From Strix aluco (lineage: Eukaryota > Chordata > Aves > Strigiformes > Strigidae): DNA of 64,000 nt. The stretch covers positions 22,579,264 through 22,643,263 of the forward strand of contig NC_133931.1 of the NCBI RefSeq assembly GCF_031877795.1, written 5' to 3'. Made by a program: the position numbers and the translations under genes. Below are positions 1 through 8,438 of the stretch, in pieces (the first letter of the stretch is position 1; the number at the start of each line of letters is the position of its first letter). The notes under the pieces are model-generated. The model searched no databases. It saw only the letters and a program-made list of their open reading frames with translations, and was not told the DNA's origin.

Positions 1-338
1 CCCGGAGGGCGGCCCGCTGGGAACACCGGACGGGTCGCGTCCCCCGGGCACGGCCCTGCCCCGCCCCGCCCCGGCAGCAGCAAGGGGGCCGCCGCGCCGC
101 CTCCATTTTGGGCGGCGGGTGTCGGGGCGGTGCCGGTGCCGGTGTCCTCCTGCCCGCCGGCGGCGCTCGGCGCATGCCCGCCCGCCGCCTCTCGCACCCC
201 GGCCCGCCGCGGGGCGGGGACGGGAGGGAGGGAAGGATGGCGGAGGGGGGGGGGGGCGGTTTCGGCGGCGGCGGCGCCTCCCGCCCCGCGGTGCGGTGAC
301 GCGTGGCGCCAGGTCCCTCCCCGCCCTCCCGCCCGCCC

Positions 339-344
339 TATAAG
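339..344 (+). promoter_or_regulatory. TATA box of AZIN1
   Basis: TATAAG lies in a very GC-rich stretch just after a CCCGCCC-rich block. A start about 30 bases downstream (near 368-372, in a pyrimidine-rich stretch) would give a first exon of roughly 290 nt. A TGACGCGT element resembling an ATF/CRE site lies at 297-304. The start itself is inferred. Confidence 0.6.
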
Positions 345-369
345 AGCGCTGCCGGCAGCGGCCCCCTTC

Positions 370-657
370 TCCTCGCCTCGCCGCTCGCCCAGCAGCCCGG
401 TGGCCGTGCTCCCGCCTCCACCCCCAGCTGCCGCAGCCCCGCGCCCCCGGCCCGCTCCGGCTCTGTCTCTCTCTGTCTGTGCCCTCTCGTCCCAGCGCTG
501 CGCTGCGCTTCCCCCGCCGGTCGCCCCCGCAGCCTATGGCCCTGGAAGGCGCCGCTGCCGCCGCCTGTATTTCTGCTGTAGGTTCCCACATCCCTCTTTA
601 AAAATTCCGCCTAAAAAGAGAAGACGATTTACCAAATCTTTCGGGCCGTTATCTCAC
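370..657 (+). other. AZIN1: AZIN1 exon 1 (5' leader)
   Basis: The 3' boundary is the donor after ...TTATCTCAC, followed by GTGAGT at 658. The 5' end is only inferred from the TATA box. The exon contains one AUG uORF (536-601) and the first 18 codons of the polyamine-responsive uCC (from 604). The E-box CACGTG spans the exon/intron junction. Confidence 0.75.
536..601 (+). CDS. AUG-initiated uORF in AZIN1 exon 1 (21 codons)
   Basis: This is the only AUG I find in the inferred exon 1. It opens a 21-codon frame starting MALEGAAAAAC and ending IPL, with TAA at 599-601. The start context is mediocre (C at -3, G at +4). It is in a different frame from the uCC and stops two bases before the candidate AUU start at 604. 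Whether it is translated depends on the true transcription start. Confidence 0.45.
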   Translation: MALEGAAAAACISAVGSHIPL

Positions 658-3600
658 GTGAGTACCGGTGCCGGGGGTCCCGGCGCCCCCGGCCTCCCGC
701 CGGGCCGGGGCTCGGCGCCGCGGGGGAGGTGGCAGGCGGGAGGGAGGGAGGCAGGCAGGCGGCGACGCCCACCCTCAGCGCCGGAGCGGGCCGGAGCGTC
801 CCTTGACACTGGCGGCGGGAGGGAGTGGAAGGAGCTTTTCCCTCCCTGGGGCCTGGGGCTTGGGGAGGGGCAGGGGCAGGCCCTTGTTCCCCCCGGTGCA
901 AGGAGAGGAAGGGGAGCGGTGGCTGCGGCACCCGGGAAGGGCGGAGAGGCGCCCGGCGGGCAGCACAGCCGCCAGCCGCCGTGGCGGTGCCGGGCGGGGA
1001 GGGGGATGGGGCCGGTTCCTCCCGCTGCCCTTTCTTCGCCCGGCGGCGTGGGGCGAGACCGGCTGCCACCGGCGGCGGCAGATGGAGAGCGGCGGGATGA
1101 GTCAGAGCCGAGGCTCCCCCTCTCCCCGGCGCGCAGCGAGGCGCCGGGCGATGCGGGGCCGCCGCCCGGCAGGCGGGCGGGCGCCGGGGCCCCCCGCGCC
1201 CCGAAGGGCTGTGGTGGCGGCAGGCGGAGGGGGTCAGCGGCCGCCACGCTAACATGGCGGACAGCCCTGCGTGTGAGAGGCGGCGAGGCGGGAGGGGGAG
1301 GCCGGGGACCGGGGCGAGGGCTGCGCCGGGGCCGCCGTTCCGCCTTCTCCCCCAACCCCGCCGGGCGTGGGAGGGCGGTGGGGTCGCCGGCTCCGCGGGG
1401 AGCGGGAGCGGGGGCTCGGCGGCCGCCCTAACATGGCGGATTCCTGCGGAGGGGGGCTGTGTGGTGTCTTCCCTCTCAGCAGCCGGGGCAGTGCCCTGCG
1501 GCGGGAGACCCGTTCCCGCCGGGCGTTGCTACCCCTCGCCGTGCGCCTCTTCCTGGGGAGGGGGCGATGGGCGTCCTCGCCTGGACCCCCCCCCCATGGA
1601 GAGGGGCTGCCCCGGACCCCGGCGTGCCGTCCCCTCGCCCTGTGGCAGCTGCCCGGGCTCGGGATCACCGTCTCCCGTGCAGGATCCCTTCCCCTCGGTG
1701 TACCCGAACGCAGGAAGCTCCCTGGGGCCCGGGAGGAGCAGCTGTGTGACAGGCTTCGAGGCTGGCCTGGCTGACGGGCGGCAGAGAGGCTGGAGAGTGG
1801 CATGGCTGCGGTGCCTCTCCTCGCCTGATTCTCAGAGGCCATGTTGTGCGTCTGTAACCGTGACTATCCATCCGGGCTCCCACTGTCACGTTCCCCTTTT
1901 CCCCTCACCTGAGCTGCACATGCGGGTGCCTGCACGGGGCCTCACTGTGTCCCCCTCGGCATGGAGGAATGGGGGTCATGCCAAGGAGCAGGGTGGCAGC
2001 GTGAGCTGTCAGGACACTGCACAAGTTGTTAGGGCATTGCACAAATGACGCTTTCCCGGACGAGCGCTGGGATGACAGGGCAAATTGCCTTCACGCAGAG
2101 GGGCCGGGGGGTCCTCCAGCGCATGGAAAGTGGAGCCCTTCCTTCTTGTTAGCAGTTTCCTCCCTTTGCCAGGGGTGGCTGGTCATCTCAAGGACGCACG
2201 TTTTCCCCCTCCCCTTGGTCAGTCTGTTAGTGTAGCAGTAGCAGCTCTGGTGCTGCCAGCCCTTCTGGAAGTCTCAGCCTCCTTGGCTTGACTGCCTCTG
2301 TCGGTACTGTACTGGTCAGTAGTGCATGGTACTGTACGGCCGCTGCTGTACTGGTGGCTTTTAGAAAGTATGGAGAGGAGGGTCCAGTTGCTGCTCAGGT
2401 GCTGGCGGGGTGCATGTGTAAAGCACTTGGATGTCAGGGTATGCTGAGTGTGTGTGTGCTTGCTGCAGTGCTGTTCTGTGTTTGGGGAGAGGTCAGCAGA
2501 GGTGCCCATTACTGGTTGTAGCGGTGAGGTCAGCAGAGGTTCCTGTTACTGGTTGTAGAGGAGCTGGAAGTACCGTGTGGGAGTGGGGGGCTTGTGTGTG
2601 TGTAAGGGGGTGCAAACACAGGAACGTGGGGCAGCTGGCGTGGCTGAGGAGAATGCTGTTACAGCTTGTTACCAGACAGCACTGCAGGTCTTTTCCAGTT
2701 GGCAGTCTGGGCTCGTTCAGAGCCCAAGAAGCTGTGTATCTTGTGCTGGGGGGGACCCCAGTTGTAGTGAAGAGGGGAGTAAGTGAGTTTATATCTTTTG
2801 AGTCTTTCTGAAGTGCATCTCCTGCAGTGCAAAATCCTGCACAACTGACATGTGCCAGTAGGCAGAAGTGCTGCGTTTCAGACCTCTGCAGCAGTCTCTA
2901 GTGACCGAGCAGGATTTGATTGTGTAGTCCCAGTCGAATATAGCCGCCCAGAACGAAAGCATCGTGTGGTGTCCAATAAAGCGGGTTAGACCTGCCTACC
3001 CTCCCAGCCAGACGCATGGCTGGGTCTCCTGTGTGGTGGTGGGTTGGTGGCGGGGAGTGCTGCCCCACTTCTGCCCTCACCCCGGCTGCTGGATTTTTGG
3101 CTCTGAGGATACTGCACTTGCCCGCTATTCTTCCCTGGATAAATGCGGGAGGCAGCGGTGCTGGGGGGGAGGTGGGGGTTGTGAATAATGGTGATGGTAG
3201 GAGGGGTTTGTTCCAGTCTGGACTGGTCCAGTCTAGTTCTTTCCTTCCTGTCACCGTGTGAACAATGCTGCTGCTGCCGTGGCTGATGCTTGCGACACGG
3301 CAGCCCCCTCCCCGTGTGCTTCAGGCTGTGGTGAGCTCCCTTCCCTGCCTCCTCTGCCTGCCGTAGGCCGAGCCCCCCCGCAGCCGGCCGGACTGCTGCC
3401 CCCCCCCGTCCTTCCCGCCGGGCCTTGAGCTCTGGGGGAAGCTTGTTAAACTCCAGAAAAAGAGGGGTCTTTACAAGACTTTGGGAGGGGGAGGGTGGTG
3501 TTTGGTTGAACTGCAGTGGGAATGTTTCTCCCGTGGGGACAGTTTCACTGGAGGCCAGAGGCAGGCTTACCGCCTTTCAGCACTGCAGCCTGCCCCCAGC

Positions 3601-6570
3601 CCAGAGCTTGTGCCTCTGGCTGCTCCCTGTGCTGGAAGGCTGGTGCAGGTGTGTGTTCGCAGCAGTGCTGGGCTGTAAGGTCTGGAAATGATTCCATCTC
3701 TCCAATTAAAGGAGAGACGGAGTGCTCTGGAAGGAAATTAAGACTGTCCCTTCCTGAAAGGGAGACTTAATTGTGTAATGGACTAATTTGAGTATAATGG
3801 CAAATTTCAGTTCAAAATGCTGTTGATGTAGTGCAGGAGCAAGAGTGTGGTTGATGGGAGCATTCCTCGGGGATCTGTGCTCCCTTCAGGACCTGCTCTC
3901 GCCCGCCTCCCTACAACGCCCTGGCCCTGATCTGGAAAAGGCCTATTGTAATGGAAGAATAGCTGTTTTTTTGTGGACCAGGGTAACTTTGGTGCCTCTG
4001 AGTCTGTCAGTTGGTGTAAATGTGCAAGCTCATCGTACTGCTAGATTTTTAGGGTTTGGCTCATGGGTATTTTAGCTCAGGTCACTAAAGGGTCTCTTTT
4101 CAGAAACAGAACGATGCAGTGGATCGTTTTTTTCAAAGCAAATGAATCGGTGCCTGGTTTTACAGGCTTGTCTGCATCAGACATGGGGAGCTGAGGGGGC
4201 CCATGAACTGGAAAAAGCCTGGCCCCGACCGGCCTGCTGGCACTCATAGGGCTTGCAGTGGGGGTGCAGTTCTGGCAAAACTATGCACTGTGGATGACTG
4301 GGGGGTTGTTTTGTTCCTCAGGTGAGTGTTGCTGTTCAAGTATGAAGTACAGCGTTGCTGGTCGAGCTGCAGTCAAAACTTGAGGCACCTGTTAGTAGAG
4401 TATACTAACAGATGATATAGAAATACATGCATATGGTGTCACTTGAGTATTAAAAGGCAAAGCTGCCTTCCTGATTTTTTGCTGTTTAGCAAAGAATGTT
4501 TTTATACCTGCTTTAAGACCCTTAAACAATGAGCACTTCATTGTGGCTGATCACATACGCAATTTTTCAAAATCTGGGTTTGCCCATATGGGTTATGGAC
4601 ACCAAATACACTTCTGCTTAAAATGGTAGTCCTGCTCTGCCACAGTACAGCGAACTCTTTGTGCTGTTTAAAGCAGAGTAAAATTACTATGATTTGAATG
4701 GCTCAAGTTGTACCATTTTCCTCTCTGAATATTTAGTATTGGCAAACCTGCACAAACGAGAGCAGTCAGGCTATTTTCTATACATTTGTATAGATCCTTC
4801 AGATAAATAATTCTCATTTAAAATAAATTCTGAAGGGCAATTACAAATCAGCACAGCTTGTAGTTGACTATTGCTACAGAAAATGATTGGGTTTCATTCT
4901 AGCTCCATGGGAACTTTCACTGCACACTTCTTTCTTGGGATATGTGAGAATATTTATTGGAGTAGTACTGCAGGTGATATATGTCTGAAGCATGGCTTTT
5001 TAAGTTTTGCACTAAAGGTCATGTGCTCTCCCTAGAAGCACCTGTTTCAATGACTTGTTTTGCTGGGAAGGTAAACTTAATTCATAATCATTGGACAATT
5101 TGTATGAGTTCTTGAGTATAATTGAAACAGCACTAGAAAATAGTGCTACTAGTTAATTTGACAAAAGGAGAGTGTTGCCAGCTTTTAAAACTGTTGTGTG
5201 AATACTCTTAAGAACTAAATGTTGCTGACATCTTGCATTAGTGGAAGAAAGGAATAAGAGTAAATACACTGCATATACATTAATTCTAGCTGGAAAAATT
5301 CCTTAATATCTCAGTTTTGAAGTGCTGAGGTTTATTTTTAATGTTATGTGCTACCAAATGTTAATTTATATGATACAGCTGAAGAGATTGCTCTGTGGAG
5401 TTGCTGTAGAAGTTACCCTCAAGTTGCATTCACTCTGTGATTCACTACTTTACAGAGTATGCTAGTTCAGTTTTCTAATAGCAAGAATAAGTGGAACAAT
5501 ACACTTCAGAAGTTTGCTTAACTAATATGGTTGAAAACATGATCATTTGGGTTAGGTGATTCCCAGAAGCCAGGTTTTTGTAGTCAGCACATGTAGTCTC
5601 ATTTAAATAATGAGCAGCAAAGATTTATTTTTACAGTAGGTTCCCTGTTTCATGACATAGACCACAGTGAATTTGTAGAAACTTTGTTATATGTTGGGTT
5701 TACACGTGACCAGTTCTGTACTGTATTTAATTCCATGAAAATGACAGTTTCTTTTAGAAGAAATAACTTCTCAGTGGGTCTGGTTAAGGTTTCCTTGACT
5801 GCTTTTTATGTTCATTGTACTGTTCTGTGTGATTGTTTTACCTTAATTTGACTAAGCTAGACTTGTACTTTAAAATGCTACTTTGGTGTTGTGTGTAATA
5901 GTCTTTAAGGGCCAGCTGAACTGTTTCCTCATTCCTGAAGGCAAGCATAAGTTTCTTTTTGCTGTCTTGCTCATCTCTGGGTTTGTCTGTATGGTGTTCA
6001 GTTTCACTATATAAAGCACTATTTTTCACCCACATGCCGTGTTCATTCACAGCAGAGGAAGAAAGAACATGGCAAGGGAATTCTAAAATAGAAAGTGGCT
6101 ACAGGGTCAAGAACACTTCTGGGAGGGTAGTCGAGTATTAAGCATACTACCCTAAAGCAGGAGCTCTTTGCCCTTTAGTTTTGAAAGTCTTCCAGTTCAG
6201 ACTATGAAAGATAAGTACAAACAAGCAGTTTCATGTGTGTAATTCATGTGTTTTAGCAGTTCTTAATACATCTGACTTGATCTGGCTCAGAGTTTACATT
6301 CACTCTTGAAAACTGGGTCTTTTATGTGATTATAAACTTTCATGGTGGAGTGTTGCAAGCCTCCTTAAAAGCAGTACTGAAAAGACATTTGTTACATGTT
6401 TTAAGATAAAGCTTCTATTTTGTTCTGGCTATGAAATTTATTTTTGTATGCATTTTCTCCCACAGGGCAAAATCTCTGATCAAGTTTACAACTATCCAGA
6501 GGGCTTAGGAGAAGTGCTTTATAGAGAACAGTTCGACTTCAACGCTGAGCCACCTTGGGAACCTAGCTGA
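604..6570 (+). CDS. AZIN1 upstream conserved coding region (uCC), non-AUG start, PPW stall motif
   Basis: Joining 604-657 to 6466-6570 gives an uninterrupted 52-codon frame. It starts at a candidate AUU (604-606), passes through a basic stretch PKKRRRF, crosses the junction at SH|GK, and ends NAEPPWEPS before a stop at 6568-6570. Vertebrate AZIN1 mRNAs are known to carry a roughly 50-codon uCC starting at a near-cognate codon. High polyamine stalls ribosomes at its PPW (6550-6558); the queue behind favours initiation at the poor start and represses the main frame. The PPW and frame continuity across an intron are seen directly. AUU is chosen from knowledge of the family, since the frame stays open further upstream and has no in-frame AUG within the inferred leader. 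Confidence 0.85.
655..660. promoter_or_regulatory. Palindromic E-box CACGTG at exon 1 donor
   Basis: CACGTG is the core site for MYC/MAX and USF bHLH proteins. It lies about 285 bases into the inferred transcript, with its second half forming the GT of the splice donor. ODC1, in the same pathway, is a classical MYC target through intronic E-boxes. Binding here is inference. Confidence 0.4.
1250..1261 (+). promoter_or_regulatory. YY1-like motif, copy 1, in AZIN1 intron 1
   Basis: TAACATGGCGGA matches the YY1 core (ATGGCGG). An identical 12-mer recurs at 1429-1440. Both are on the + strand, downstream of exon 1, inside the CpG island. Confidence 0.4.
1429..1440 (+). promoter_or_regulatory. YY1-like motif, copy 2, in AZIN1 intron 1
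   Basis: The same 12-mer as at 1250-1261 occurs 179 bases further on. Occupied YY1 sites are commonly found just downstream of CpG-island transcription starts. Confidence 0.4.
2489..2562 (+). repeat. Two-copy 37-bp tandem duplication
   Basis: Units starting GAGGTCAGCAGAGGT begin at 2489 and 2526 and end in ACTGGTTGTAG, with a few mismatches between copies. It is a small local duplication in intron 1 with no evident function. Confidence 0.6.
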
Positions 6571-6603
6571 TGATAGTAGGGTTCCATCTCCTAACTTGTC
6601 CAT
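6466..6603 (+). other. AZIN1: AZIN1 exon 2 (5' leader, uCC 3' part)
   Basis: The exon lies between acceptor ...CTCCCACAG and donor CAT|GTAAGT and encodes the last 34 codons of the uCC including PPW. The uCC stop is the first of four tandem in-frame stops (6568-6579). The remaining 24 bases are non-coding. Confidence 0.88.
6568..6579 (+). promoter_or_regulatory. Four consecutive in-frame stop codons ending the uCC
   Basis: TGA TGA TAG TAG follows directly after the AGC serine codon in the uCC frame. It would allow almost no readthrough from the stall peptide. Confidence 0.85.
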
Positions 6604-8079
6604 GTAAGTCTCTTCCTTCTCTTTTCATCTATATGCGGGAGGATAAGCACTTCCAAAAATACAAATGGCACGTATTGGCTTTTTGATAAGCACATAACTG
6701 TCTTGATGTAGATTATCAAAATTTGAAAATAGTGGCATGCATATTATATAGGGCTTTCATTCAGCTTTCCTCAACAGAGTTATCTGATGAATTTCTGAGA
6801 GACTTAAACATGTGTGAGTAAGCTTTATAAATAGTTACTTTTCTGAATTAGGCCTGTTGGATGCAGAAATCCTAAAATAAAAGTTGGTGGTAATTCTGAA
6901 GTCATGAATTGGCACTGCATGACTGTTAACCATCAAACCATTATTTCCTGAGTATATGTGATTTCTTAGATATTTTATACTGAAATAGTTTAAAACTGCT
7001 ATTGTAAACAGTAACGAATGCTGATCATGAAGGGTGTGCCTTCCCAAATGCCTGTCTCCATTATTTGCTAATTACTATTCACTTCCACAAATAGTTGTAG
7101 TTGAGCTACAGTAGAATGTGGAATTTTGTGTTGGCTGGAAATGGTGTACCAATTATAAATGCCTTTACATTTTTAAGAAGTAGTTAATAAAGAAAAACAA
7201 GACCCATGATAACTGAAAACAAATGAATGCACATAGCTGATCTTAAAGAGCAGAGAAAACTCTGGAATGTGTGTGGTTATCCTGTTCTGTTAACATAAAA
7301 CAAAAGCTTTATGTGGTTTTAACAATAATCTTAAATGCATTTGTAATATCTGAGTTAAGCTGATTTTATACAGTATTACTTTTTTCCTGTCTAGCTGAAG
7401 GCATTTTCGTTTGGCTTGGTACCTATAAATTATATAATGCTTTTTAATGTAAAACTTGAGAATGAGAATGGTTAAGTGCATCTAACTCAGCCAGGTGCTT
7501 TTTAAAGACCACAAAGAGTCCAAATGCCAGTTGTGTTAGTATGTCTCCTAATAAGGTACTTAATGTAGATGACCCTGTTCTTTGAAAATACTGCAGTAAG
7601 AGAGGCACAGGGTGAGCTTGGTTTATGATGATTTCTGGCTTTCTCCAGAGGTTGTTCTTTTTGTTTTGTTTGAAACTTACTGAATTATCTGCATACATTT
7701 GATTCTATGTAGATGACTGCTCTATTAAAGTCAATATAGTTCACATTGAAAATCCTCTGAATATCACTTATTTTGTAGGTGTCACATGATTTTTATAAGC
7801 AAAAGATCTGATAAAATTGTTGCTCTTGTTCAGTTTCTGAGTTTTGGCTCTCTTGTACGTGGGTAGAACTCTTGAGTGACACTTTGAACTTCAACAGGAA
7901 TAAAGTAGTAAAATGATAAGAAAGGCAGAAGAACTAGGAGGGAGTGAATAAAGTTTAAAATCTTAATGTACTATAGATGCATTTTCATTTCTAAAAATGT
8001 TCTGAAGGGTATTTTGGCTTTGACTGAAGCTTTTCCCCTTTGAGGAGAAGGTTCTTCTGGTACCTTCATTGCCAAGAAA

Positions 8080-8115
8080 GGTTGGACCAGATGGTCCTTG
8101 AGGTCTCTTCCAACC
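8080..8115 (+). mobile_element. 3' terminus of a CR1 LINE (severely 5'-truncated)
   Basis: The stretch GGTTGGACCAGATGGTCC followed by TTGAGGTCTCTTCCAACC is the typical 3' end of avian CR1 retrotransposons, including the short GGTTGGA/TCCAACC inverted repeat. Immediately downstream is the octamer tail. CR1 copies are usually 5'-truncated, and here only about 36 bases of body are recognisable. Insertion is in the sense orientation. Confidence 0.85.
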
Positions 8116-8438
8116 TGTGATTCTGTGATTCTGTGATTCTGTGATTCTGTGATTCTGTGATTCTGTGATTCTGTGATTCTGTGATTCTGTGATTCTGTGA
8201 TTCTGTGATTCTGTGATTCTGTGATTCTGTGATTCTGTGATTCTGTGATTCTGTGATTCTGTGATTCTGTGATTCTGTGATTCTGTGATTCTGTGATTCT
8301 GTGATTCTGTGATTCTGTGATTCTGTGATTCTGTGATTCTGTGATTCTGTGATTCTGTGATTCTGTGATTCTGTGATTCTGTGATTCTGTGATTCTGTGA
8401 TTCTGTGATTCTGTGATTCTGTGATTCTGTGATTCTGT
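8116..8438 (+). repeat. (TGTGATTC)n octamer satellite, about 40 perfect copies
   Basis: An uninterrupted 8-bp repeat of about 323 bases (about 40.4 units) follows the CR1 3' end. CR1 elements normally end in two to a few ATTCTRTG octamers, so this is a CR1 tail expanded into a long, apparently perfect array. Because 3 x 8 = 24, the minus strand reads open as a repeated ESQNHRIT peptide, which is an artefact. Copy number may be uncertain in an assembly. Confidence 0.95.

Larger units (their letters stand above)
1..1450. promoter_or_regulatory. CpG island over AZIN1 promoter, exon 1 and start of intron 1
   Basis: The sequence is strongly GC- and CpG-rich from the window edge to about 1450, then drops to ordinary composition. 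It contains the TATA box, many GC boxes, exon 1 and two ATGGCGG-type motifs in intron 1. Long open frames on both strands here reflect scarcity of A/T stop codons, not genes. The island may extend upstream of the window. Confidence 0.85.
658..6465 (+). other. AZIN1 intron 1
   Basis: Its first 800 bases are the CpG-island tail with the two YY1-like motifs. From about 2000 the composition becomes mixed and, after about 4300, AT-rich without recognisable elements. A short tandem duplication lies at 2489-2562. I see no coding exon or RNA gene here. It ends in TTTTCTCCCACAG. Confidence 0.8.

Noticed and set aside
130-1431. 433-codon plus-strand open frame over AZIN1 exon 1
   Set aside because: GC-driven open frame running through the promoter, exon 1 and intron 1. 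Only the part 604-657, continued in exon 2, is supported as the uCC.
8116-8438. Regular short repeats resembling an array
   Set aside because: Pure 8-bp tandem repeat with no spacers, directly after a CR1 end; not a CRISPR array.
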